Below, in pieces: positions 16,485-24,164 of a stretch of 26,258 nucleotides of DNA. The stretch comes from Candidatus Latescibacterota bacterium (GTDB lineage: Bacteria; Latescibacterota; UBA2968; UBA8231). A program made the position numbers and the translations under genes. The notes under the pieces are model-generated. The model was not told the origin of the DNA, did no database searches, and saw only the letters and a list, made by a program, of their open reading frames with translations. Where the stretch lies: positions 5,166 to 31,423 of the forward strand of contig DPVW01000136.1 of the NCBI GenBank assembly GCA_003529325.1, given 5' to 3'. Every line of letters begins with the position of its first letter. Positions within the stretch are counted from its first letter, which is position 1.

Positions 16485-18377
16485 ATGAAAGAACCACGTG
16501 CGGGTGGACTCGTACTCTACAAGCGACGTCCCGCCCGCGTCAAGGACATCAACGCCGGCACGGGTCGCATCGAGGTCGAAACTGAAGCTGGCGAAACACA
16601 GAAGGTCCGTCCCAAGGACATCGTGCCCCTGCATCCGGGTCCGACGAATCTTTCCGAGTTGCGTGCCCCCCCCACCGTGGAAGACGTCGACAGCGTTCGT
16701 GATCTGCTCAGTACCGAAGCAGAAGGTGTGGAGTTGGCCACTCTGGCGGAGTGGCTGTACGGCACACCTGCCTCCGGTACGCCCTCAGCGGCGGCAGTAT
16801 GGGCGGCGTGGCAGATCGTCGCTGACGGGTTGCACTTTTCCGGAACGCCGGAGCAGGTCTGTGCCCTTTCTGCTGAGCAGGTCGACGACGAACGGCAACG
16901 GCGCGAGCAGGTCTTAGCCGAGGCAGCCGCCTGGGACGGTTTTCTCGAACGGGTGCAGGGCGGGACCTTCCTGCCTGCAGATGAGCAGTATCTGCGCGAC
17001 GTGGAAGGCCTCGCGGAAGGGCGACGGGAGGACTGCCGACTGCTGAAGGCCCTTGGCCGAGCTGAATCTCCGGAAACCGCTCATGCCCTGTTACTGAGCC
17101 TCGGCTGGTGGTCGGTTTCTCGGGTTCCGTATGCTGCACGCGCCGGCATCCCTGCGGGGGCCCCAAGCGCCGAAATCGGCGAACCCTCTGCAGCAGACCG
17201 GGTCGACCTCACCCATCTGCTGGCCTTCGCCATCGATGACGAGGGCAACCAAGACCCTGACGATGCGGTCTCGATCGATGACGACGGATTTCTATGGGTG
17301 CACATCGCCGATGTGGCCTGCCTCGTGCAACCGGATTCCGAGGCCGACGTCGAAGCACGCGCTCGGGGGGCAACCCTGTACATGCCCGATGGCCCTCTGC
17401 CGATGCTGCCGCCTGCCCTGGTCCCCCGTCTGGGACTCGGACTGGCAGAGGATGGTATCGGTCCCGCCCTCTCCTTCCGCATCGAGATCTCGGCAACGGG
17501 TGAACTCCAGGTGGCACAGGTCATGCCCTCGCAGGTGTGCGTCCAACGACTCACCTACGAACAGGCGGAGCCTCTGCTCGAGACCGATCCACATCTGCGA
17601 CGCATCGACGAGATCGCGGGACGGGCGCGAACGCGGCGCCTGGCGGCGGGGGCTATTGAACTCGACTGGCCCGAAGCCCGGATCCGTGTCGATATCAGTG
17701 GTGACAGTCCGCAGGTCGAGATCCGTCCTCTCGCGCCGCTGCGCAGCCGCCAACTCATCGCCGAATCGATGATCCTCGCCGGTGCAGGTGCCGCCTGGTT
17801 GGCGGGGGAACGCAACATCCCTTTCCCCTATTCCGTGCAGGAATCTGCAGCGACCGGCGACGATGAGGTCGACGAACTCCCCCCTGGATTGCCTGGGGCC
17901 TTCGCCCTGCGCCGACGCCAACAGCCGGCTCGAGTCAATGGCGCTCCCGGCCCACACCGCGGTCTTGGCCTGGGTGCCTATGGTCGTGCCACAAGCCCGC
18001 TGCGCCGATACGTCGATCTTCTTGTTCATCAGCAACTGCGCGCCGCCGTGACGGGGGCTGCTCCGCCCTGGGATGAGACGGCGTTGATGGAACGCGCGGC
18101 GCAGGCCGAATCAGCAGCCCGCGTCGTGCGCGCCGTCGAGCGTCAGGCGAATCGTCACTGGACCCTTGTCTGGTTGTCCCAGCGAAACTGGGAAGGGCGG
18201 GGGATTCTCGTCGATACGCGCGGGCGCCGGGGCCTGCTCGTCTGCCCTGAGATCGCCCTCGAGACCTGGGTCAATGTCGGCGAGGGTCCGGTGGCGGGAA
18301 TGGAATATGACGTCGTCGTGCGTAGCGTCGATCTACCCCGACTGGACCTGCATGTGGAACTGTCCCCAGTGGGGTAA
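16485..18377 (+). CDS. RNase II/RNB-family exoribonuclease
   Basis: This is a 630-residue 3'-5' exoribonuclease. The RNB catalytic signature AFAIDDEGNQDPDDAVSID (247-265) carries the four metal-binding acidic residues (D251, D257, D259, D260), and ATSPLRRYVDLLVHQQL (502-518) is the family's C-terminal catalytic helix. The N-terminus (1-50) is a small beta-domain rather than the two cold-shock domains of E. coli RNase II, followed by a winged-helix-like region (about 83-125). This layout matches the cyanobacterial and chloroplast RNR-like group as I recall it. The last ~60 residues form only a short S1-like tail. It should degrade single-stranded RNA in the cytoplasm. It stands alone between two minus-strand operons. 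Confidence 0.9.
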   Translation: MKEPRAGGLVLYKRRPARVKDINAGTGRIEVETEAGETQKVRPKDIVPLHPGPTNLSELRAPPTVEDVDSVRDLLSTEAEGVELATLAEWLYGTPASGTPSAAAVWAAWQIVADGLHFSGTPEQVCALSAEQVDDERQRREQVLAEAAAWDGFLERVQGGTFLPADEQYLRDVEGLAEGRREDCRLLKALGRAESPETAHALLLSLGWWSVSRVPYAARAGIPAGAPSAEIGEPSAADRVDLTHLLAFAIDDEGNQDPDDAVSIDDDGFLWVHIADVACLVQPDSEADVEARARGATLYMPDGPLPMLPPALVPRLGLGLAEDGIGPALSFRIEISATGELQVAQVMPSQVCVQRLTYEQAEPLLETDPHLRRIDEIAGRARTRRLAAGAIELDWPEARIRVDISGDSPQVEIRPLAPLRSRQLIAESMILAGAGAAWLAGERNIPFPYSVQESAATGDDEVDELPPGLPGAFALRRRQQPARVNGAPGPHRGLGLGAYGRATSPLRRYVDLLVHQQLRAAVTGAAPPWDETALMERAAQAESAARVVRAVERQANRHWTLVWLSQRNWEGRGILVDTRGRRGLLVCPEIALETWVNVGEGPVAGMEYDVVVRSVDLPRLDLHVELSPVG

Positions 18378-18396
18378 TGGGGTCAGATCAGATCAA

Positions 18397-19221
18397 TCAC
18401 TGCTGATCTTGCAGCCAGGCGTCGAAGGCGTCCGCCTCCTCCTGTTTCATTTTCCAGCGGTGTGACGCCGTCGGAAAGCGGTGTTCACGAACCTCGGCGA
18501 CATATTGAGCCACCCCCGCAGCCGACTGCGGCCCGATCTCGGCGAAGCGCTTTATGTGACGTGATGCAAAATCGTGCACACCGAGCGCGTCGGTGACGAC
18601 CAATACCTGTCCGTCTGTGTAGCGCCCGGCGGCGATGCCGATGGTGGGAATGGACAGCCGCTCGCTGACGATGCGTCCCACACGTTCTGGGATCGCCTCC
18701 AGAACGATGAACTGCGCTCCCGCCTCCTGTAACTGCTCACACTCCTGCAGCAACCGGATGGCGTCCTGGGCAGTACGGGCTTGCACCTTCTTCTCTGCAT
18801 GGATCTGCGGATTGAGTCCCAGATGACAACACACGTCAATCCCTCGTTGGCGCAACGTTCTTACCGTCTCCGGTTTGAACCCTTCAAACTTCACCCCGTC
18901 AGCACCGAGAAAGACAAAGCGAAGGGCGTTGCCCAGGGCCTGTTTCGGTGTGTCGCAGGAACCATAGGGTAAATCGGCGAGCAGATACGAATGTCCTCCC
19001 TTCAATCCGCGGCGCACCGCTTTGAGATGGTGGATCATATCATCCATCGTCACCTCCCGCTCGTCTTCATAGCCGAGTAGATTCGTACCCAGGCTGTCCG
19101 CACAGAAGACGATGTCGACACCCGCCGCCTCTTGCCACACAGCCGTGGGATAGTCGGAACAGGTGAGCACGACGAGTGGCTCACCGAGAGCCTTCTTCGC
19201 CTGCAATTCGGCAGCATTCAC
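18397..19221 (-). CDS. panB: Ketopantoate hydroxymethyltransferase (PanB) homologue
   Basis: This is a 274-residue TIM-barrel protein of normal PanB length. Catalytic and metal residues are kept: D42 in ADSLG, D83 in LADLPYG, K111 and E113 in VKFEGF, and E175 in VLEAIP; HLGLNPQ and the DGQVLVVTDALG block also match. PanB transfers a hydroxymethyl group from methylene-tetrahydrofolate to ketoisovalerate in pantothenate synthesis. The usual partners panC and panD are absent here, and the gene is the last of an ABC-transporter operon. A specialised paralogue acting on another 2-keto acid is therefore possible. GTG 19221 overlaps the phosphoesterase stop as GTGA. Confidence 0.85.
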   Translation of the reverse strand: MNAAELQAKKALGEPLVVLTCSDYPTAVWQEAAGVDIVFCADSLGTNLLGYEDEREVTMDDMIHHLKAVRRGLKGGHSYLLADLPYGSCDTPKQALGNALRFVFLGADGVKFEGFKPETVRTLRQRGIDVCCHLGLNPQIHAEKKVQARTAQDAIRLLQECEQLQEAGAQFIVLEAIPERVGRIVSERLSIPTIGIAAGRYTDGQVLVVTDALGVHDFASRHIKRFAEIGPQSAAGVAQYVAEVREHRFPTASHRWKMKQEEADAFDAWLQDQQ

Positions 19222-20015
19222 AGAAGGTTCTCCGAATCTGGCTTCAGTTCAACACGCGTTGTGACAAGACAACCGTCCGACCCAAGGTCGTGGAGTAGAT
19301 ACGGGTGGGGGATTTCACAGAAAGCAGGGGCGACATTAAACCAAGTACCCATGCCGTTGTCCCCGGCGCGAAGGCAACTGGAGCCGGGATGATAGTGGCC
19401 GGAAAGAGCCAGCCGTATACGCCCATCCTGTACCACCGCGTCGCACAGGTACTCACCATCGGCGTAGGTGTGCGGCCAACCCTCGTCGAGGCGGGGTGTG
19501 ATCACGTAATGCTGAAGATGAACCTGTGGGCGTGAATCGTCGTCGGCGAGTAGGGCCTCGAAACGGGTCCGTTCTGCCCCGATCCGGCGTGGCACATTCG
19601 TTGCCACCTCGTCGTCATCGGCCACCAGACTCCTGTCCCAGTCATGGAAGGCGGTGAAGCGGATCCCCTGGCAATCGAATTCATGTGGCTTTAAGCCAAA
19701 GACGTCCCGGAACAACTCCGGGTGATCGTGATTGCCCGGAAGCACCGCCCACGGACAGGACAGTTGCTGCAGCGCTTCGGCTACCAGTTGCAGGTCGGCG
19801 CGTCCATTGCGCAGAGTCTCCGGGGTATCCTCTACCGGGTAGGGATGGTCGACGAGATCTCCCGTCACAACCACAACATCGACACCAGCGACCATCATCG
19901 CGCTCAAGGCCGCCGACAACAGTTCCGGCATATCGCGGCTGAGTCGCGCGGGTACAGCGGACGTTCCTTGGAGGTTCCGCCGCAGGTGAAGATCTGAAAT
20001 GTGGCCAACGCGCAT
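19218..20015 (-). CDS. Calcineurin-like metallophosphoesterase
   Basis: This is a 265-residue phosphoesterase with all five metallophosphoesterase blocks: ISDLHL (D8, H10), VTGDLVDH (D53), LPGNHDH (N95, H96), LQHYVITP (H169) and LSGHYHPG (H207, H209). These bind two metals and hydrolyse phosphomonoesters or diesters, including cyclic nucleotides and glycerophosphodiesters (CpdA/GpdQ types). ATG 20015 is chosen because the first motif follows at once. A GTG at 20090 would add 25 residues, overlap the ATPase gene and has no ribosome site. No signal peptide is seen, so it is cytoplasmic. It follows the ABC ATPases, so it may act on the imported compound, and it is coupled to the PanB gene. Confidence 0.88.
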   Translation of the reverse strand: MRVGHISDLHLRRNLQGTSAVPARLSRDMPELLSAALSAMMVAGVDVVVVTGDLVDHPYPVEDTPETLRNGRADLQLVAEALQQLSCPWAVLPGNHDHPELFRDVFGLKPHEFDCQGIRFTAFHDWDRSLVADDDEVATNVPRRIGAERTRFEALLADDDSRPQVHLQHYVITPRLDEGWPHTYADGEYLCDAVVQDGRIRLALSGHYHPGSSCLRAGDNGMGTWFNVAPAFCEIPHPYLLHDLGSDGCLVTTRVELKPDSENLL

Positions 20016-20074
20016 ATACAACTCGCTTGGTTGATCCGGACGATACGGTCGAACATACGTAACAGGACGCCTGC

Positions 20075-21160
20075 TTACGAACGCTGCCACAGGAGCGCAC
20101 GTTCGGGGTCAAAGTACGGCGCTAGATGATCGCCAGTCGACCATTTCCGACTCTTGTCGACGAGCAGATGCAGCTCTTGTCCCGCCCAGTCGAGGAGCAG
20201 GATGGTTCCGGGACCCGTGTCCTCCACCAATCGCACCGTGCCCTCATGGCTGCCGCCGGCAACCGCGACGGCTTCCGGTCGGATGCCGAACCAGAGTTGA
20301 TCACCATCCGGCACCCTCAGACCGACTTCGACCGGCACTTGCTCTGCCCCGTCCACACACCATTGTCCGGCGGACCGACGCAGCGGGATCAGATTGATCG
20401 CGGGTTGCCCGAGTTGGCGGGCAACCTTTGGCGTGCGTGGCCTTTCGTAGACCTGTTGTGCCGTCCCCTCCTGCAGCACGCGACCAGCATGCAACACCAC
20501 GACACGATCTCCCATGGCCAACGCTTCCGACTGATCGTGGGTCACATACACCATGGGGATGCCGAGTTCCCGACGCAGAACGACGAGTTCCACACGCAAC
20601 TGCTCACGCAACTTGGCGTCGAGATTCGTCAACGGTTCGTCCAACAGGAACAACCGCGGCCGCCGGACGATGGCGCGGCCAATGGCAACGCGTTGCATTT
20701 CCCCACCCGACAGGAGCTCGGCGGGACGCTCCAACAGTCTCTCAATTCCCAGCAGACGGGCTGCCCAGTCGATGCGCTCGTCGATTTCTTCTGTGTCGGC
20801 ACCAACGCGGAACGCGGCGCGAACGCCGCGGGTGGCACGCCGCGCCGGAGCCAGCAGTGGAAAGGCGAGATTCTGCCGCACAGTCCAACCCGGGTACAGG
20901 GAGAAGTTCTGAAAGACGAAGGCCACGTCCCGTTGGGCCGGTGTCCACCTCGTCACATCATCGCCATGCAGTTCGACCCGGCCCGCCGCCGGGAGCTCGA
21001 GGCCTGCGATCGTGCGCAGCAATGTCGTCTTACCGGCACCGGATGGGCCCAACACGACGACGAGTTCATCGGCGTCGACGGCAAGAGACACCTCCTCCAG
21101 CGCCACCGTGCTGCCATATCGATGCCCGATTCCCGAGAGCCGGAGTGCGGGGGCCGTCAT
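20075..21160 (-). CDS. Sugar-type ABC transporter ATPase (MalK/UgpC-like), second copy
   Basis: This is a 361-residue ABC ATPase. Walker A GPSGAGKT (38-45), Q-loop FVFQNFSLYP, signature LSGGEMQRVA (150-159), Walker B LFLLDEPLTNLD (170-181) and a TOBE-type C-terminal domain (VWFGIRPEAV-like LWFGIRPEAV) are present. Compared with its neighbour it has a basic insert (about 105-128) after the Q-loop. It energises the importer formed with the two permeases, probably as a heterodimer with the other ATPase. The start overlaps the first ATPase stop as ATGA. The gap to the metallophosphoesterase is 59 bases. Confidence 0.93.
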   Translation of the reverse strand: MTAPALRLSGIGHRYGSTVALEEVSLAVDADELVVVLGPSGAGKTTLLRTIAGLELPAAGRVELHGDDVTRWTPAQRDVAFVFQNFSLYPGWTVRQNLAFPLLAPARRATRGVRAAFRVGADTEEIDERIDWAARLLGIERLLERPAELLSGGEMQRVAIGRAIVRRPRLFLLDEPLTNLDAKLREQLRVELVVLRRELGIPMVYVTHDQSEALAMGDRVVVLHAGRVLQEGTAQQVYERPRTPKVARQLGQPAINLIPLRRSAGQWCVDGAEQVPVEVGLRVPDGDQLWFGIRPEAVAVAGGSHEGTVRLVEDTGPGTILLLDWAGQELHLLVDKSRKWSTGDHLAPYFDPERALLWQRS

Positions 21161-22218
21161 CGGATGGACTTTCCCGTGTCTGTGCGAAAAAGACAGGTAC
21201 GTCTTGGGTCAAAGCCGAGGGTTACCGCTGTGCCCGTGGCGAGACCCTCCGTTGGGTGCCGCCGCATGATGAACCGACCGACAGAAGTGTCGACGTGGAT
21301 ATTCCGGTGTGCTCCCAGCAACTCGTCGAGCACGACGGTGCCTGCCAAAGGTCCCTGGTCGTCGACGAATACGGCCTCGGGACGCACACCCAGCGCCAAT
21401 GGCAACAAAGCGGCGACAGGTCTCGACAACGGCAGTTGCACGCCACAGGGAGTCAGCAGCAGACCCGCTGCCGTCGACTGTCCCGTGACAATATTCATCG
21501 ACGGACTGCCGACGAAGTCGGCGACAAAAAGATCCTGTGGGTCGTCGTAGACCTCGCCGGGTGGCCCGATCTGTCGGATGTCGCCGCCCTCCATGACCAC
21601 GACTCGATCGGCAAGACTCATCGCCTCTTCCTGATCATGAGTGACATAGATCGTCGTGATGCCAAGGTCGATCTGCTGCCGCCGGATCAGTTCCCGCATC
21701 TGCAGCCGCCCCTCGCCATCCAGCGTGCCGAGAGGCTCGTCCATCAACCAGAGACGGGGTGATCGAACAAGGGCCCTTGCAAGTGCGACACGCTGCTGGT
21801 CGCCGCCACTGAGGGTTGCCGGCCGACGTCCTACCAGGTGCTCCAGTCCCAGACGCTCCACCATCTCCCCCACACGCTGACGCACCTGGACCACATCACA
21901 GCCCACACTGCGTAACGGGAAGGCGACGTTGTCGAACACGCTCAGGTGCGGATACAGCGCATAGAACTGGAATACGAAGCCGACATCACGAGCCTGAGGA
22001 GGAAGTTGCGCGATCTCCTCTCCCGCCATGCGGATACTGCCGCTACTCGGTACCTCGAGACCAGCGACCATGCGCAACGTCGTGGTCTTGCCGCAGCCGG
22101 AGGGTCCAAGCAGAACGACGAACTCTCCCTCCGCACAGCTCAGATCCATGCCATCCACGGCCACGGTGCCGTCAGGGAAGACCTTGCGCAGCGCTGACAG
22201 TTCGAGGAAAGCGCTCAC
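21157..22218 (-). CDS. Sugar-type ABC transporter ATPase (MalK/UgpC-like), first copy
   Basis: This is a 353-residue ABC ATPase. It shows Walker A GPSGCGKT (38-45), Q-loop FVFQFYALYP, signature LSGGDQQRVALARAL (136-150), Walker B LWLMDEPLGTLD and the switch histidine in YVTHDQEEAM, followed by a regulatory TOBE domain with LGVRPEAVFV. This is the CUT1-type ATPase of sugar and glycerol-phosphate importers. GTG 22218 overlaps the stop of the small membrane protein as GTGA. Two distinct ATPases in one operon suggest a heterodimeric motor, as in the glycerol Glp-type importer. Confidence 0.93.
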   Translation of the reverse strand: MSAFLELSALRKVFPDGTVAVDGMDLSCAEGEFVVLLGPSGCGKTTTLRMVAGLEVPSSGSIRMAGEEIAQLPPQARDVGFVFQFYALYPHLSVFDNVAFPLRSVGCDVVQVRQRVGEMVERLGLEHLVGRRPATLSGGDQQRVALARALVRSPRLWLMDEPLGTLDGEGRLQMRELIRRQQIDLGITTIYVTHDQEEAMSLADRVVVMEGGDIRQIGPPGEVYDDPQDLFVADFVGSPSMNIVTGQSTAAGLLLTPCGVQLPLSRPVAALLPLALGVRPEAVFVDDQGPLAGTVVLDELLGAHRNIHVDTSVGRFIMRRHPTEGLATGTAVTLGFDPRRTCLFRTDTGKSIR

Positions 22219-22400
22219 TCCGCTGCCCGACTATCGACGAGGCGACTCGTCACGATATGGAGCAACGTGCAGAGGACGGTGAGGAAGAAGCCGTAACGGA
22301 AACCATCCAGCCACCAGGGCTGCAGCATGCAGCCCACGGCGGCAGCCAGGCCGACTCTGGCGATCAGGTCTAACCGTGAAAGCGTCACGCGACCAGCCAT
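22215..22400 (-). CDS. 61-residue membrane protein of the ABC importer operon
   Basis: This is a short gene missed by simple length filters. The frame is open from 22586, but that part lies inside the permease gene. ATG 22400 begins 13 bases after the permease stop and gives MAGRVTLSRLDLIARVGLAA, then PWWLDGFRYGFFLTVLCTLL and a basic-acidic end. Two membrane segments are predicted by eye (about 11-28 and 34-52). The stop overlaps the ATPase start as GTGA, which argues that it is truly translated. Small membrane proteins occur between permeases and ATPases in some glycerol-type importers (DUF2160/GlpU), so an accessory subunit is inferred; homology to that family is not shown. Confidence 0.65.
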   Translation of the reverse strand: MAGRVTLSRLDLIARVGLAAAVGCMLQPWWLDGFRYGFFLTVLCTLLHIVTSRLVDSRAAE

Positions 22401-22413
22401 TCTCTGCGGTGCG

Positions 22414-23277
22414 TCATTGCTTGATCGTGCCAAAGGTGACGCCGCGCAGCAGATGCCGTCGGGCGAGCACAGTAAACAGGACGATGGGAGCGACGAAGAG
22501 CAGAACCCCAGCGCCCACCTGTGACCATGGCATGCCTTCCGGATTGCCCTGCAGGCCGGCAAAATAGACCGGGACGGTGACAGCACCCCGATTGTTCAAC
22601 GTCATGGCGAAAGCATATTCGTTCCAGGAGGAAATCAGACAGAAAACCGCGGTTACCGCCATGCCTGGAACGGCCCGCGGTAGGACGACCCGAACAAATG
22701 CCTGCCAGCGTGTATATCCATCGACGAGGGCTGCCTCCTCGTACGCCTTGGGGATGTCATCGATAAAACCCTTCATCAACCAGACGGCGAGGGACAGATT
22801 GAAGGCTGTATAGAGAATGATTAGCCCCAGATGTGTATTCGACAGGTCCAGACTTCGATACATCATGAGAATGGGGATGACGACGGCAAGGGGTGGCAGG
22901 AAGCGCGTGGAGAGGATGAAGAACAGCCAGTCCCGCGCCCCGGGGATATGAAAACGGCTGAAACCATACGCACAACATGTACCGAGCAGGACGGCACCGA
23001 TGGTGCTGCATGAACCGATAACAAGGGTGTTGAACAGATGGTGGTAGTAGGCGTTGGCAGCACCCGAGTAGACCTCGCCGAGTGCGACGAACCCTTGGAG
23101 GGTGGCGTCGAAACGAATACTGCCCCTATCGAGGGTAGCCGCACCAAACACAGGGAGGAGTTTGGGGGTTGTGGAGATGCTGTCGAGACGCGACTTGATC
23201 GCCGTAACAGCCAGCCACAACAGCGGCAGCGTCGACAGTGTGCCATAGAAGGCGAGAAATCCCCAGCGTAATATCAT
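22414..23277 (-). CDS. Carbohydrate-type ABC permease (MalG-like)
   Basis: This is a 287-residue inner-membrane protein with six membrane segments. The cytoplasmic coupling loop EEAALVDGYTRWQAFVRVVL carries the EAA motif that contacts the ATPase, and FILSTRFLPPLAVVIPI and WNEYAFAMTL are typical of MalG-type (CUT1) permeases. It forms a heterodimer with the permease encoded just before it. The periplasmic loop between helix 1 and 2 (about 30-85) is longer than usual for MalG-type subunits. ATG 23277 overlaps the previous stop as ATGA. Confidence 0.92.
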   Translation of the reverse strand: MILRWGFLAFYGTLSTLPLLWLAVTAIKSRLDSISTTPKLLPVFGAATLDRGSIRFDATLQGFVALGEVYSGAANAYYHHLFNTLVIGSCSTIGAVLLGTCCAYGFSRFHIPGARDWLFFILSTRFLPPLAVVIPILMMYRSLDLSNTHLGLIILYTAFNLSLAVWLMKGFIDDIPKAYEEAALVDGYTRWQAFVRVVLPRAVPGMAVTAVFCLISSWNEYAFAMTLNNRGAVTVPVYFAGLQGNPEGMPWSQVGAGVLLFVAPIVLFTVLARRHLLRGVTFGTIKQ

Positions 23278-24158
23278 GCCGCCCCCGCCCGTCGCTGCAG
23301 TTGCGTCAGATACCGTAAGAAAACGCTCGCCAGGGCGATGACGAGAATGAGGACGACGTACGAATACGCCGACGCCATGCCCACCTTGCCATCTCGAAAC
23401 ATCACCTGGTAGAGTAGGGCACTCAAGGTCTGTGTGGCACCATCATTGGCGCCGGTGACAGCCATGACCAGATCAAACTGCTTCAGTGCATCCGTCGCCC
23501 GCAACAGCACGGCAAGCCCCACCAGTGGCGCCGACATGGGCAGCGTGATACGGCGAAAAACACGCCAACGACTGGCCCGGTCTATCGCCGCTGCCTCGTA
23601 GATGTAGGAGGGGATCGCATTCAGACTCGCCAGTGAAATGAGCAGCATGAAGGGTGTCCACATCCATACATCGATGAGGAGCAGAGACAACAACTTGAGA
23701 TCGGGGTCCGTCGTCCACTGCGGTTGCCCGATGCCGACAGCAGCGAGCAGTTGATTGAGGATGCCATAGCTGCCATCGAGGATCAGTTTCCAATACACCC
23801 CCATGACGGCGGGTGGCATCATCATCGGGATCAGCAACAGCGTCAGCAACACCGCTTTGCCACGAAAGCGGTCCCGTAGAGACAGGGCCAACCCATAACC
23901 GAGTACGAGTTCGACGGAGACGCTGCCGACGACGAACAGTGCCGTCGTACGCAACGCCTCTGCATAACGTGGATCGGAGAACAGGAAGCTGTAGTTGAGG
24001 ACGCCGACAGACTGGAGATCGACGCCGACAAGATCGGCATTGGTGAAGCTCAACCAGATGCTGTAACACAGAGGAAAGATGTTGACGCACAACAACAGCA
24101 CGAGTACGGGGGCGACAAACCCCACTTTCAACCAGCGATCCCCCTCTCCCACGTGCAC
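23274..24158 (-). CDS. Carbohydrate-type ABC permease (MalF/UgpA-like)
   Basis: This is a 294-residue, six-helix membrane protein of the UgpA/MalF type, with the N-terminal helix VLVLLLCVNIFPLCYSIWLS and the EAA coupling loop YEAAAIDRASRWRVFRRITL near residue 190. PMMMPPAVMGVYWKLIL is the usual third-helix motif. It pairs with the MalG-like permease to form the channel. The start is taken as GTG 24158, six bases after the binding-protein stop; the ribosome site is weak, and a second GTG two codons later is also possible. Confidence 0.9.
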   Translation of the reverse strand: MHVGEGDRWLKVGFVAPVLVLLLCVNIFPLCYSIWLSFTNADLVGVDLQSVGVLNYSFLFSDPRYAEALRTTALFVVGSVSVELVLGYGLALSLRDRFRGKAVLLTLLLIPMMMPPAVMGVYWKLILDGSYGILNQLLAAVGIGQPQWTTDPDLKLLSLLLIDVWMWTPFMLLISLASLNAIPSYIYEAAAIDRASRWRVFRRITLPMSAPLVGLAVLLRATDALKQFDLVMAVTGANDGATQTLSALLYQVMFRDGKVGMASAYSYVVLILVIALASVFLRYLTQLQRRAGAA

Positions 24159-24164
24159 CGGGTG

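Noticed and set aside
18385..18409. Inverted repeat AGATCAG...CTGATCT between the convergent ribonuclease and PanB genes
   Set aside because: The 7-base arms have an 11-base loop, low GC and no following T-run, and half lies in the PanB coding end; not enough for a terminator call.
20126..21762. Two long plus-strand open frames (474 and 444 codons) opposite the ABC ATPase genes
   Set aside because: They are antisense to clear Walker/signature-containing ATPases, have Arg/Pro/His-rich composition with no domain pattern, and no ribosome site. They are shadows caused by high GC.
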